A DNA stretch of 64,000 nt from Luteimonas wenzhouensis (GCF_007859305.1 NZ_VOHE01000003.1:310001-374000), one strand, 5' to 3'; positions 1-10,315 are shown, numbered from the stretch's first letter. Numbers and translations are program-made. Notes: generated from the letters alone by a model not told the origin.

Positions 1-1352
1 ACGTGATGGTGCTGATGAGCGCCGACAACGACCCGGCCGCCGAGCGCGACGGCGAGTACCACTTCGCCATGCCGCAGCCGATCCCGTCGTACCTGATGGC
101 GATCGCGGCCGGCGACCTGGTGTTCAAGCCGATCTCCGAACGCTCGGGCGTGTGGGCCGAGCCGGCGATGGTCGAGCGCGCGCACGCCGAGTTCGCCGAC
201 ACCGAGCAGATGATCGCCGCTGCCGAGACGCTGTACGGCGAGTACCGCTGGGGCCGCTACGACCTGCTGGTGCTGCCGCCGTCGTTCCCGTTCGGCGGCA
301 TGGAGAACCCGCGCCTGTCGTTCATCACCCCGACCGTGATCGTGGGCGACAAGTCGCTGGTGGCGCTGATCGCGCACGAGCTCGCGCACAGCTGGTCGGG
401 CAACCTGGTCACCTTCGCCAACGCCCGCCACGGCTGGCTCAACGAGGGCATGACCAGCTACGTCGAGAACCGCATCGTCGAGGCGCTGTACGGCAAGGAG
501 TTCAGCGACATGGAATGGGTGCTCGCGCGCGACGCGCTCAAGCGCGACATCGGCGCGATGCCGGAGCCGCGCCAGGCGCTGGCGATCCGCCCCGGCACCG
601 AGGTCGACGCCGACGACGCGCTGAGCGGGGTGAGCTACGACAAGGGCGCCTGGTTCCTGCACTTCCTCGAGGAGCGCTACGGCCGCGACGTGTTCGATCC
701 GTTCCTGCGCGGCTACTTCGACCACTTCGCGTTCCAGAGCATCACCACCGAGACCTTCCTGGCCTACGCGAAGGAGCACCTGCTGGGCCCTAACCCGGGC
801 GTGGTGAGCGAGGGCGAGCTGGAGGAGTGGCTGTACGGCCCCGGCATCCCGGCCAGCGCGCCGCAGGTGCTCTCGCCGCGCCTGGGTATCGTCGATTCGG
901 CGCGCCTGGGCTGGCGCGGCAGCAAGCAGCTGCCGCCGGCCCAGATCACCGCCAAGTGGAGCACCCAGGAGTGGCTGCATTTCCTGGAAGGCATGCCCGG
1001 GACCCTGCCGCTGGCCGACCTGGAGCAGCTCGACGCCGCCTACGGGTTCACCGGCACCGCCAACGGCGAGATCGCCATGCGCTGGTACCCGCTGGCGATC
1101 CGCAGCGGTTATGCCGCGGCGTATCCGGCGGCGGCGGAGTTCATCGCCCGGGTGGGGCGGCGCAAGCTGATCATCCCGGTGTACGACGCGCTGGTGGCCA
1201 CCGCGCCGGGCCTGGCGCTGGCGCGCGAGACTTTCGAGCGGGCACGCCCGGGCTACCACCCGATCACCACCGCCTCGGTGGAGAAGCTGCTGGCCGAAGC
1301 GGAGCCGGCAGCCGCGCCCGCCGGCGGCGCGTCCGCGCCTTCGGACGACTGA
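1..1352 (+). CDS. M1 family metallopeptidase (leukotriene A4 hydrolase/aminopeptidase-like), 5' partial
   Basis: This is the C-terminal part (about 450 residues) of a zinc aminopeptidase; the reading frame is open at the left edge, so the true start lies upstream of the window. The substrate-binding GGMENP motif is present, followed by HELAH, 18 residues and NEG, which is the gluzincin HExxH-18-E zinc site encoded around 374-446. The pattern GGMENP...IAHELAHSW resembles leukotriene A4 hydrolase-type M1 enzymes. A helical C-terminal region follows, as in that subfamily. It probably removes N-terminal residues from peptides. The protein ends in an Ala/Pro-rich tail. A lipoprotein gene follows 92 bp downstream on the same strand. 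Confidence 0.93.
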   Translation, partial: VMVLMSADNDPAAERDGEYHFAMPQPIPSYLMAIAAGDLVFKPISERSGVWAEPAMVERAHAEFADTEQMIAAAETLYGEYRWGRYDLLVLPPSFPFGGMENPRLSFITPTVIVGDKSLVALIAHELAHSWSGNLVTFANARHGWLNEGMTSYVENRIVEALYGKEFSDMEWVLARDALKRDIGAMPEPRQALAIRPGTEVDADDALSGVSYDKGAWFLHFLEERYGRDVFDPFLRGYFDHFAFQSITTETFLAYAKEHLLGPNPGVVSEGELEEWLYGPGIPASAPQVLSPRLGIVDSARLGWRGSKQLPPAQITAKWSTQEWLHFLEGMPGTLPLADLEQLDAAYGFTGTANGEIAMRWYPLAIRSGYAAAYPAAAEFIARVGRRKLIIPVYDALVATAPGLALARETFERARPGYHPITTASVEKLLAEAEPAAAPAGGASAPSDD

Positions 1353-1444
1353 TCCGACGCCGCAGGGCTTGCGGCGGCCTGCGCCGCGCCCGACACTGGC
1401 GCGCGTCGCCGGCCGCGGCCGGCCCGGTCCGAGGATTCCGCCCG

Positions 1445-2176
1445 ATGTCATCGCGCCTGTTCGCCGTCGCCGCCCTGGCCCTGCTCCTGCTGTCCGGCTG
1501 CAAGGACCGCGAGGCCGAGGCCGCGGCCCAGGCGGCCGCGATCGCGGCCGCCAACGAACAGGCCGCCGCCGAAGCCGAGCAGGCCTTCGACGCTGCGGTT
1601 GCCGACGGCAACTGGGCGCTGGCCAAGGCACAGGGCGACATCGTGTTCGCGCGCTGGCCCGACACCGAGGCGGCCGCGCGCCTGCGGCCCAGGTACGAGG
1701 AAGCGCGCGCCCGGGGCGCGGCCGAGAACGAGGCCCGTCGCCTCGAGGCGCTGTGGACCTACCAGACCATCGCGGTGAAGGGCGGCCAGCAGGTGTCGGC
1801 GGCCATCCACGCGAAGGAGCCGGTGGACGTCGACGGCAGCGGGCCCGGGCCGGTGCAGCTGATCTTCCGCGACCACCCCGAATGGGGCCGCAGCAGCTAT
1901 CTGGTGCTCGAGGCGGGCGACTTCGCCCGGGCCTGCTACCGCGGCTGCCGGGTCGAGGTGACGGTCGACGACCAGGCGCCGCGGCGCATGGCCGCCAACC
2001 GCCCGGACACGGACGAAGCGATCGCCATGTTCATCGACGACGAGAAGGCGCTGTGGCGACTGCTGCGCGACGCGCGGCGGCTGCGAATCGCGTTCCCCAC
2101 CCGCGACGCGGGCACCCAGGCGGTGGAGTTCGAGGTCGGCGGCCTCGACCGCTCGAAGATGCCCAGGTGGGACTGA
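1445..2176 (+). CDS. Putative lipoprotein of unknown function
   Basis: A 243-residue protein with a clear lipoprotein signal: MSSRLFAVAALALLLLSGC, giving a lipobox LSGC with the lipidated Cys near residue 19. Residues ~20-110 are rich in Ala, Glu and Arg and are probably helical or coiled-coil. The C-terminal half (~110-243) looks like a small beta-rich domain carrying two close cysteines (ACYRGC). I do not recognise the family and give no function. The ATG at 1445 is chosen because it places the signal peptide at the very N-terminus; the frame is also open far upstream, but that part overlaps the M1 peptidase. Confidence 0.8.
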   Translation: MSSRLFAVAALALLLLSGCKDREAEAAAQAAAIAAANEQAAAEAEQAFDAAVADGNWALAKAQGDIVFARWPDTEAAARLRPRYEEARARGAAENEARRLEALWTYQTIAVKGGQQVSAAIHAKEPVDVDGSGPGPVQLIFRDHPEWGRSSYLVLEAGDFARACYRGCRVEVTVDDQAPRRMAANRPDTDEAIAMFIDDEKALWRLLRDARRLRIAFPTRDAGTQAVEFEVGGLDRSKMPRWD

Positions 2177-2190
2177 GCCCGTCGGCTCAG
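2173..2190. terminator. Hairpin across two convergent stop codons
   Basis: CTGAGCC-CGTC-GGCTCAG is a perfect 7-bp stem with a 4-nt loop. Its arms contain the TGA of the lipoprotein gene and, on the other strand, the TGA of the PfkB kinase gene. There is no T-tract, so intrinsic termination is uncertain; it could end or protect both converging transcripts. Confidence 0.4.
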
Positions 2191-3122
2191 GCCAGCGCGT
2201 AGCCGAACTGCTGCCGGAACTGGGCGGCGAACTCGTCGAAGTCGAAGCGCTGGTTCTGGGTGCCCGGGTGCTCGACCTTGAGCGCGCCCATGAGGTTGCC
2301 GACCCGGCCGATCGTCATCCAGTCGTAGCCCTTCTGGATGCCGAAGATCAGGCCGGCGCGGAACGCGTCGCCGCAGCCGGTGGGGTCGGTCACCCGGCGC
2401 TCGTGCGCGGGCGGGACCTCGTAGACCTTCTCCGGGGTGTGGATCACCGCCCCCTTGGGACCGCGGGTGACGATGTAGGCCTTCACCCGCTGCACGATGT
2501 CCTGCCCGCTCCAGCCGGTGCGCTGCTGCAGCAGGTTGGACTCGTAGTCGTTCACGGTCACGTAGTCGGCCTGCTCGATGAACGCGCGCAGCTCCTCGCC
2601 GTTGAACAGCGGCATCGCCTGGCCGGGGTCGAAGATGAAGGGGATCCCGCACTCGGCGAACTCGCGGGCGTTCTGGATCATCCCCTCGTAGCCGTCGGGG
2701 CTGACGATGCCGATGGTGACGCCCGGCACGTCCTTCACGTGGTTCTCGTAGCTGCGCATCATCGCCCCCGGGTGGAAGGCGGTGATCTGGTTGTTGTCGT
2801 GGTCGGTGGTGATGAAGGCCTGCGGGGTGAACAGCTCCTCGATCACCTTGACCCGCTCGAGCGTGATCCCGTTCTCCTCGAACCACTGCCGGTAGGGGCC
2901 GAAGTCCTGGCCCACGGTCGCCATCGGGATCGGGTCGCCGCCCAGCAGCTTGAGGTTGTAGGCGATGTTGCCGGCGCAACCGCCGAACTCGCGCCGCATC
3001 CGCGGCACCAGGAACGAGACGTTCAGGATGTGCACCTTGTCCGGCAGGATGTGGTTCTTGAACTGGTCGGGGAACACCATGATGGTGTCGTAGGCCAGGG
3101 AACCGCAGATCAGTGCGGACAT
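2187..3122 (-). CDS. PfkB-family sugar/nucleoside kinase (adenosine kinase-like)
   Basis: A 311-residue ribokinase-fold kinase. The N-terminal substrate region contains EFGGCAGNIAYNLKLLGG (about residues 45-62), and the C-terminal PfkB signature DPTGCGDAFRAG carries the anion hole and catalytic Asp. Family members phosphorylate a sugar or nucleoside hydroxyl with ATP; proteins of this type in Xanthomonadaceae are commonly labelled adenosine kinase, but the substrate cannot be read from the sequence. It is convergent with the upstream lipoprotein gene and divergent from mreB, with a GC-rich 183-bp gap between the two starts. Confidence 0.9.
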   Translation of the reverse strand: MSALICGSLAYDTIMVFPDQFKNHILPDKVHILNVSFLVPRMRREFGGCAGNIAYNLKLLGGDPIPMATVGQDFGPYRQWFEENGITLERVKVIEELFTPQAFITTDHDNNQITAFHPGAMMRSYENHVKDVPGVTIGIVSPDGYEGMIQNAREFAECGIPFIFDPGQAMPLFNGEELRAFIEQADYVTVNDYESNLLQQRTGWSGQDIVQRVKAYIVTRGPKGAVIHTPEKVYEVPPAHERRVTDPTGCGDAFRAGLIFGIQKGYDWMTIGRVGNLMGALKVEHPGTQNQRFDFDEFAAQFRQQFGYALA

Positions 3123-3266
3123 CAGGGCAACTCGGCAGCGGGACGGGGCCGCTAGGGTAGCGGGGCGGCCCCCGCGAGGCCAGCGCGCGCCGGGGCGGCC
3201 GCGGGGCCCCCCGCGGCCGGCGCGGGCCGCGGACGGCCGCCGGAATGCGCTTTTTTGCTAGGCTAG

Positions 3267-4349
<1,083 letters not shown>

Positions 4350-4385
4350 GGGCGCGCGTGGATGGCGACGGGTAGCGGGTGATCC

Positions 4386-4409
4386 GCGGGGCCGGTCGGC
4401 CGGCCCCGC
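4386..4409 (+). other. Strong hairpin between mreB and mreC
   Basis: GCGGGGCCGG-TCGG-CCGGCCCCGC is a perfect 10-bp GC stem with a 4-nt loop in the 138-bp mreB-mreC gap. No U-tract follows. It could be a partial terminator or an mRNA processing/stability element separating abundant mreB message from mreCD. Confidence 0.5.
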
Positions 4410-4487
4410 CCCAGACGAGCACCGACGCCGGCCGCGGCAGCGGCACCGGCTTCCGACCAACCGCCGAGCATCCCACGGTTCCCTATC

Positions 4488-5468
4488 GTGCCTTCCCTCG
4501 CCAACCCGGCCGCACCCCGACCCGGCGACGTCGCCGGAACGCTGCGGCTGCTGGCCTACCTGGCGATGTCGGTGGTGCTGATCGTGCTCGACCACCGCGG
4601 CGGCTGGCTCACCCGCGCGCGCGAGGCGGCCACGGTCGCGGTGCAGCCGCTGTGGCAGGTCGCCGGACTGCCCGCGCGGCTGGGGCAGGCGATGCGCGAG
4701 GACGCGGTGACGCGCTCGGTGCTGGCCGAGGACAACCGCCGCCTGCGCAACGAGCTGCTGGTGATGGGCGCGCGCCAGGCCCAGTTGCAGGTGGAGGCCG
4801 ACGAGAACGCGCGCCTGCGCGGCCTGGTCGGCGCCGCCGCCCGCGGCGGCCTGGACGTGCAGCTGGCGCCGATCCTCGACGTCGACCTGGATCCGTCCCG
4901 GCAGCGGCTGCTGCTCAACGCCGGCGCCCGCGACGGCGTGCGCCAGGGCCAGACCGTGATCGACGCCGGCGGCGTGCTGGGCCAGATCATCGCGGTCACT
5001 CCCGACACGGCCACGGTGCTGCTGATCACCGACCTCGACCACGCGGTCCCGGTGTCGATCTCGCGTACCGGCGTACGGTTGCTGGCCTACGGCATCGGCC
5101 GCGCCGACCGCCTGGAGCTGCGCAACATCCCGGTCTCGAGCGACGTGCAGGTGGGCGACGTGGTGGTGACCTCGGGCCTGGGCGGGCGTTTCCCGCCCGG
5201 TTTCCCGGTCGGCCGCATCGTCGACCTGCGGCCGGACGACAGCCAGGCGTTCCTGATCGGCGGGCTGGCGCCGGCGGCCCAGCTCGACCGCGGCCGAGAC
5301 GTGCTGCTGCTGCGCGGGACCGCGCCGGCGGCGCCGCGCGCCGGCAGCGACGCCGATGCCGGGGCCGATGCCGGCGCGGCCGGCGGGACGGTCCCGGGCG
5401 CATCCGCGCAGGCGGGCCCGCCGGATCCGCCGGGCGATGCAGCGGCCGCCACGGAGCGCACGCCATGA
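4488..5468 (+). CDS. mreC: Rod shape-determining protein MreC
   Basis: A 326-residue bitopic inner-membrane protein that links cytoplasmic MreB to periplasmic PBP2. After a short cytoplasmic N-terminus there is one membrane segment (about residues 22-42), a coiled coil rich in ENRRLRNELL-type heptads (about 75-115) and the beta-rich MreC domain to ~275. A low-complexity Ala/Asp/Gly/Pro tail of about 45 residues follows. The start is GTG 4488, and the stop overlaps the mreD start (ATGA), indicating translational coupling. Confidence 0.97.
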   Translation: MPSLANPAAPRPGDVAGTLRLLAYLAMSVVLIVLDHRGGWLTRAREAATVAVQPLWQVAGLPARLGQAMREDAVTRSVLAEDNRRLRNELLVMGARQAQLQVEADENARLRGLVGAAARGGLDVQLAPILDVDLDPSRQRLLLNAGARDGVRQGQTVIDAGGVLGQIIAVTPDTATVLLITDLDHAVPVSISRTGVRLLAYGIGRADRLELRNIPVSSDVQVGDVVVTSGLGGRFPPGFPVGRIVDLRPDDSQAFLIGGLAPAAQLDRGRDVLLLRGTAPAAPRAGSDADAGADAGAAGGTVPGASAQAGPPDPPGDAAAATERTP

Positions 5469-5947
5469 ACCGCCGCGGCCGCCTCTGGCTGCTTCCGGTC
5501 ACGGTGCTGGTGGCGCTGCTGCTGGCGCTGCTGCCGCTGCCGGCGCCGGTCCAGGGCCTGCGCCCCTACTGGCTGGCGCTGGTGGTGGCCTACTGGGTGA
5601 TCGAGGAGCCCGGCCACGCCGGGCTCGGCTTCGCCTTCACCTCGGGCGTGGTCGCCGACCTGGTGACCGGGTCGCTGCTGGGCGAGCATGCGCTGCGGCT
5701 GGTGGTGATGGCCTTCATCCTGCAGCGCTTCCGCGCCCAGCTGCGGTTCTTCCCGCTCGGCCAGCAGGCGCTGGCGATCGGCGGCCTGCTGCTCAACGAC
5801 CGGGTGGTGGCCGCGGCCCTCCACCTGCTACTGGGGCTGCCGCAGCTGCCGTGGCCGTACTGGCTGGCGCCGCTGGTGGGCGCGCTGCTGTGGGCGCCGC
5901 TGTTCCTGGTGCTCGACGCGTTCCGGCAGGCGCGGAGGCCGCGCTGA
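5465..5947 (+). CDS. mreD: Rod shape-determining protein MreD
   Basis: A 160-residue, very hydrophobic protein with about five predicted membrane segments, of normal family length. MreD works with MreB and MreC in the elongasome and affects the balance of PBP2 activation. ATG 5465 overlaps the mreC stop by 4 bp and its own stop shares a base with the mrdA start (TGATG), so mreC-mreD-mrdA are tightly coupled. Confidence 0.94.
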   Translation: MNRRGRLWLLPVTVLVALLLALLPLPAPVQGLRPYWLALVVAYWVIEEPGHAGLGFAFTSGVVADLVTGSLLGEHALRLVVMAFILQRFRAQLRFFPLGQQALAIGGLLLNDRVVAAALHLLLGLPQLPWPYWLAPLVGALLWAPLFLVLDAFRQARRPR

Positions 5948-7992
5948 TGCGGCGGCGGCCGGAGAAGATCCGAAATCCGTCCGCGGAGGCCGCGCAGTTC
6001 CGGGTGCGGGCGCTGGTCGGGCTCGGTCTGGTGCTGCTGGCGCTGGGGGGGCTGGCGGGGTGGTACTTCCGGCTCCAGGTGGTGCAGCACGACGACTTCG
6101 CGCGGCAGTCCGAGGCCAACCGGATCAAGCCGCGCCCGGTGGTGCCCGCGCGCGGGCTGATCTACGACCGCAAGGGCCGGCTGCTGGCCGACAACGTGCC
6201 CGCCTACCGGCTCGACGTGACCCCGGAGGACGCCGGCGACATTCCGCGCATGCTGCGCGAACTGTCGCAGGTGGTGGAACTCTCGCCCGAGGAAATCGAA
6301 CGCTTCGAGGCCGCGCGCAGGGCCACCCGCAGCTTCCGTGCGATCACCCTCAAGCAGCGCCTGAGCGACGAGGAGGTGGCGCGCTTCGCGGTCGACCGCT
6401 GGCGCTTCCCGGGGGTCGAGGTGGTCGCCTACCTCAACCGCCGCTACCTGTACGGCGATCTTCTGGCGCACGTGATCGGCTACGTCGGCCGCACCGATGA
6501 GGGCGACGTCGAGCGCTATGGCAAGGACCATGTGCTGTTCCCGCATACCGGGCGCACCGGGGTGGAACGTTACTACGACGAGCAGCTGCGCGGAAAGATC
6601 GGCTACGAGCAGGTGGAGACCAACGTCGAGGGCCGCGCGCTGCGCAGCATCGGCATGGTCCCGGCGCGGGCCGGCACCGACCTGCGCCTGGGCATCGACC
6701 TGGACCTGCAGCGGGCGATGGTGATGGCCTTTGGCGAGCAGACCGGCTCGGCGATCGCGATCGACCCGCGCACCGGGGAGGTGCTGGCGATGGTGAGCCT
6801 GCCCTCGTTCGACCCGAACCTGTTCGTCAACGGGATCTCCAATGCCGACTACCGGCGGTTGATTGACGACCCCTCGCGCCCGTTGTTCAACCGCCTGGTG
6901 CTGGGCGGGGTGGCGCCGGGCTCGACGATCAAGCCGATGCTCGCGCTCGCCGGGCTCGACAGCGGCCTGCGCAAGCCGGAGGACCGGGTGCTGTCCACCG
7001 GCATGTTCTACCTGCCGGGCTCGAGCCGCGGCTGGGGGGACGCGAGCCGCGGCGGCCACGGCTGGACCGACCTGCGCAAGTCGATCTCGGCCTCGGTCAA
7101 CACCTACTACTACCGGCTCGCGCTCGACCTGGGGATCGAGCGTTTCGCCAGCCACATGGCCCACTTCGGCTTCGGCCGCCCCACCGGCATCGACCTGGTG
7201 GGCGAGATCGGCGGGATCCTGCCGTCGCCCGAGGCCAAGCTGGCCACGCGCGGCGAGCGCTGGTACCCGGGCGACACCGTCAATGCCGCGATCGGCCAGG
7301 GCGACTGGAAGGTGACGCCGCTGCAGCTGGTCCGCGCAACCGCGGCACTGGCCGATGGCACCCTGCGGCGTCCGCACCTGGTCACCCAGGTGCGGGCCGG
7401 CTTCGACGCGCCATGGACGCGGCTGCCGCAGCCGCCGGGCGTGCCGGTGAGTCCGCACCCGGAGAACGTCGAGGTGGTGCGCCTGGGCATGCAGGACACG
7501 ATGCAGCCCGGCGGGACCGGCTGGCGCACCGCGCTGGGCGCGCCCTACACGATGGCCGGCAAGACCGGCACCGCACAGGTGATCAGCCGCCGCGGCACGG
7601 CCGCGGTGGATCCGCGCAGCCTGCCGCTGCACCTGCGCCACCGTGCCCTGTTCATCGGCTTCGCCCCGGCCGAGGCGCCGACGATCGCGGTCGCGATCGC
7701 GGTCGAGGGCGGCGGCTACGGCGGCGCCGCGGCCGGACCCATCGCGCGCAAGATCTTCGATGCCTGGCTGCTGGGCAAGATGCCCGAGGCGGAGGACGGC
7801 GCCGCCGCCCCGCAGGCCGGGGCCACCCCGCCGCCAGCGCTCCGGGACGCCCCCGCGCCGGAGCGCGAGGCCGCGTCCGCGCCGCCCGCGACGGGCGCCG
7901 CCGGCACCCCGCCGGCCGCGAGCCCGGCCCCGCCGCCCGGCCCCCGGCCGTCGCCGCGCCGCCGCCGGCATCGCCGGAGGCCGGCCGCGTGA
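5947..7992 (+). CDS. mrdA: Penicillin-binding protein 2 (elongation transpeptidase)
   Basis: A 681-residue class B PBP, the DD-transpeptidase that crosslinks lateral-wall peptidoglycan with RodA. A single N-terminal membrane anchor (about 20-42) is followed by the pedestal domain (ARGLIYDRKGRLLADN) and the transpeptidase domain. The active-site motifs are S326-TIK, S383-VN and K539-TG. E. coli PBP2 has about 633 residues; the extra length is a C-terminal tail of ~60 residues rich in Ala and Pro that ends in an Arg-rich stretch. The stop overlaps the rodA GTG start (GTGA). Confidence 0.98.
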   Translation: MRRRPEKIRNPSAEAAQFRVRALVGLGLVLLALGGLAGWYFRLQVVQHDDFARQSEANRIKPRPVVPARGLIYDRKGRLLADNVPAYRLDVTPEDAGDIPRMLRELSQVVELSPEEIERFEAARRATRSFRAITLKQRLSDEEVARFAVDRWRFPGVEVVAYLNRRYLYGDLLAHVIGYVGRTDEGDVERYGKDHVLFPHTGRTGVERYYDEQLRGKIGYEQVETNVEGRALRSIGMVPARAGTDLRLGIDLDLQRAMVMAFGEQTGSAIAIDPRTGEVLAMVSLPSFDPNLFVNGISNADYRRLIDDPSRPLFNRLVLGGVAPGSTIKPMLALAGLDSGLRKPEDRVLSTGMFYLPGSSRGWGDASRGGHGWTDLRKSISASVNTYYYRLALDLGIERFASHMAHFGFGRPTGIDLVGEIGGILPSPEAKLATRGERWYPGDTVNAAIGQGDWKVTPLQLVRATAALADGTLRRPHLVTQVRAGFDAPWTRLPQPPGVPVSPHPENVEVVRLGMQDTMQPGGTGWRTALGAPYTMAGKTGTAQVISRRGTAAVDPRSLPLHLRHRALFIGFAPAEAPTIAVAIAVEGGGYGGAAAGPIARKIFDAWLLGKMPEAEDGAAAPQAGATPPPALRDAPAPEREAASAPPATGAAGTPPAASPAPPPGPRPSPRRRRHRRRPAA

Positions 7993-9122
7993 ACGTCATC
8001 CTGCGCTGGCTGGCCGACCTGTTCGTGCGCCTGACGCGCACGCTCGACTGGCCGCTGCTGGCCGCGCTGGCCGCGTTGATGGGCATCGGCCTGGCGGTGC
8101 TGCACAGCGCCGGGGGCCAGAACATGTCGCTGGTGCGCTCGCAGGCGGCGCGCTACCTCGTCGGCCTGGGGGCGATGTGGCTGCTGTCGCGGATCCCGCC
8201 GCTGCCGCTGCGCCGGGCGACGCCCGCGGTCTACGCGGTCTCGCTGCTGCCGCTCGTGGCGGTGCTGTTCATTGGCACCGGGCGCAGCGGCGCGCACTGG
8301 ATCAACCTGGGCCTGTTCTACTTCCAGCCGGCGGAGCTGATGAAGCTGAGCCTGCCGATGATGGCGGCCTGGATGCTGAGCCAGGCGCCGCTGCCGCCGC
8401 GCATGGGCACGATCCTGGCGACCGGTGCGGTGATCGCGATCCCCACCGCGCTGATCCTCGCCCAGCCGGATTTCGGCACCGCGATGCTGGTGGTGGCCAG
8501 CGGCGTCTTCGCGCTCTACCTGGCCGGGATGTCGTGGGTCTGGTTCGCGATCGCCGGGGTGGGCGCGGCGACGGCGGCGGGCCTGGCGCTGTTCGCGCCG
8601 ATCTCGTGGTTCTCGTTCCTGCGTCCCTACCAGCAGGACCGGATCCTGACCTTCCGCGATCCCGAGAACGATCCGCTCGGCGCCGGCTGGAACATCATCC
8701 AGTCCAAGATCGCCATCGGATCGGGCGGCTTCACCGGGCAGGGCTGGGGCAAGGGCACCCAGTCGCACCTGAACTACGTGCCCGAGCACACCACCGACTT
8801 CATCTTCGCGGTGCTGGCCGAGGAGTTCGGCTGGGTCGGCGTGGCCACGGTGCTGGCGCTGTACGGCTTCGTGATCGGGCGCTGCCTGTGGATCGCGGCC
8901 GAGGCGCGCGACGCCTATGCGCGCATCCTCACCGGCACGCTCGGGCTGGCGCTGTTCGTGTACGTGGTGGTGAACGGCGGCATGATCTCCGGATTGCTGC
9001 CGGTGGTGGGCGTGCCGATGCCGCTGCTGAGCTTCGGCGGCACCGCGGCGGTGTCGCTGCTGGCGGGGATGGGCGTGGTGATGGCCGTGGGCGCCCAGGC
9101 GCAGGGCCGGCGCCGGTACTGA
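7989..9122 (+). CDS. rodA: Peptidoglycan glycosyltransferase RodA (SEDS family)
   Basis: A 377-residue multi-spanning SEDS polymerase that partners PBP2 in elongation and uses lipid II. Membrane segments run through the protein. The conserved acidic site lies in PEHTTDFIFAVLAEEFG (Asp270, equivalent to the essential Asp of E. coli RodA), and the C-terminal LLPVVGVPMPLLSFGG motif is intact. The start is GTG 7989, overlapping the mrdA stop; starting there gives the usual short cytoplasmic N-terminus. Confidence 0.98.
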   Translation: MNVILRWLADLFVRLTRTLDWPLLAALAALMGIGLAVLHSAGGQNMSLVRSQAARYLVGLGAMWLLSRIPPLPLRRATPAVYAVSLLPLVAVLFIGTGRSGAHWINLGLFYFQPAELMKLSLPMMAAWMLSQAPLPPRMGTILATGAVIAIPTALILAQPDFGTAMLVVASGVFALYLAGMSWVWFAIAGVGAATAAGLALFAPISWFSFLRPYQQDRILTFRDPENDPLGAGWNIIQSKIAIGSGGFTGQGWGKGTQSHLNYVPEHTTDFIFAVLAEEFGWVGVATVLALYGFVIGRCLWIAAEARDAYARILTGTLGLALFVYVVVNGGMISGLLPVVGVPMPLLSFGGTAAVSLLAGMGVVMAVGAQAQGRRRY

Positions 9123-9187
9123 CGCGACGCGCCGGCGTTCATGCGGTGGAATCCTTCGCGCGCAGGACGCGTGCTACCCTCGCGCCG

Positions 9188-10315
9188 ATGACCCGACCCC
9201 CGGCCCCGCTGCTTCCCGCCATCGTGCTGTCGCTTGCGTTGGGTGCCTGTGCGACACCGGTGCCGGCCGGGTCCGCGGCGGCGCCCGACGCGCCCGCCAG
9301 CGGCTCTGGCGCAGCGGCCGCCCCGGCGCTGCTGCCGAAGGTGCCGCAGCCGCCCGAGCGCCCGGTCGCGCCGCCGCAGGTCACCGACCCGGCGATTCCG
9401 CGCGAGCAGCGGATCGCCGCCTTCGTCGACTACACCGCCGAGACCTACGGCGTGGACCGCGCGCTGGTCCGCGGGGTGCTGGCACAGGCGCAGCGGCGCC
9501 AGTCGATCATCGACGCCATGAACCGCCCGGCCGAGGCGGTGAAGCAGTGGCACGAATACCGCCCGATCTTCCTCAACCCCGCCCGCATCGACGGCGGCAT
9601 CGCCTTCTACCGCCAGCACCGCGAGGCGCTCGAGCGGGTGGCCGCGCAGACCGGCGTGCCGGCCGAGCTGATCGTCGCGATCATCGGCGTGGAGACCAGC
9701 TACGGCCGGGTGACCGGCAACTACCGCGTGCTCGACGCGCTCTACACCCTGGCCTTCGACTTTCCGCGGCGGGCCCCGTTCTTCGCCGGCGAGCTGGCCC
9801 AGCTGTTCGCACTGAAGCAGGAGGAGCCGCAACTCGACCTGCTCGCGCTCAAGGGCAGCTATGCCGGGGCGATGGGCCTGGGCCAGTTCATGCCCTCGAG
9901 CTACCGGCTGTGGGCCAAGGACGGCGACGGCGACGGCCGCCGCGACCTGCTCACCCACCTGCCGGACGTGTTCGCCTCGATCGCCAACTACTTCGTGGTC
10001 CACGGCTGGGAGCCCGGCGGCCCGGTGGTGGCGCGCGCCAGCCGCGACCCGGGCGCCGAGGACTTCGTGCCCGACGGCTGGGATCCGGTGTTTCCACTGG
10101 CCGAGCTGGCCGCGCGCGGCTACCGGCCGCTGCCGGGCGAACCGGTCGCCGAGGGCGCGACCGTGCTCACCTTGCAGGGCGAGGCCGGCCCGGAGTACTG
10201 GCTCGCCTACCGCAACTTCTACGTGATCACCCGCTACAACCGCTCGCCGATGTACTCCCTCTCGGTCCACCAGCTCGCGCAGGCGATCCGCGCCGGAGTC
10301 GGAACATCGCCATGA
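9188..10315 (+). CDS. mltB: Membrane-bound lytic murein transglycosylase B
   Basis: A 375-residue GH103-type enzyme that cleaves the MurNAc-GlcNAc bond with formation of 1,6-anhydroMurNAc. The N-terminus MTRPPAPLLPAIVLSLALGAC gives a lipobox LGAC, followed by an Ala/Pro-rich linker (~22-70). The catalytic Glu is E169 in IIGVETSYGR, and MGLGQFMPSSYR is the second diagnostic motif. It follows rodA by 65 bp and overlaps rlpA by 4 bp (ATGA). It probably sits on the inner face of the outer membrane. Confidence 0.96.
   Translation: MTRPPAPLLPAIVLSLALGACATPVPAGSAAAPDAPASGSGAAAAPALLPKVPQPPERPVAPPQVTDPAIPREQRIAAFVDYTAETYGVDRALVRGVLAQAQRRQSIIDAMNRPAEAVKQWHEYRPIFLNPARIDGGIAFYRQHREALERVAAQTGVPAELIVAIIGVETSYGRVTGNYRVLDALYTLAFDFPRRAPFFAGELAQLFALKQEEPQLDLLALKGSYAGAMGLGQFMPSSYRLWAKDGDGDGRRDLLTHLPDVFASIANYFVVHGWEPGGPVVARASRDPGAEDFVPDGWDPVFPLAELAARGYRPLPGEPVAEGATVLTLQGEAGPEYWLAYRNFYVITRYNRSPMYSLSVHQLAQAIRAGVGTSP

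Noticed and set aside
7989-7992. Frameshift between mrdA and rodA to explain the odd PBP2 tail
   Set aside because: Both proteins are complete, rodA starts at its normal N-terminus, and a 4-bp GTGA overlap is common in this region.
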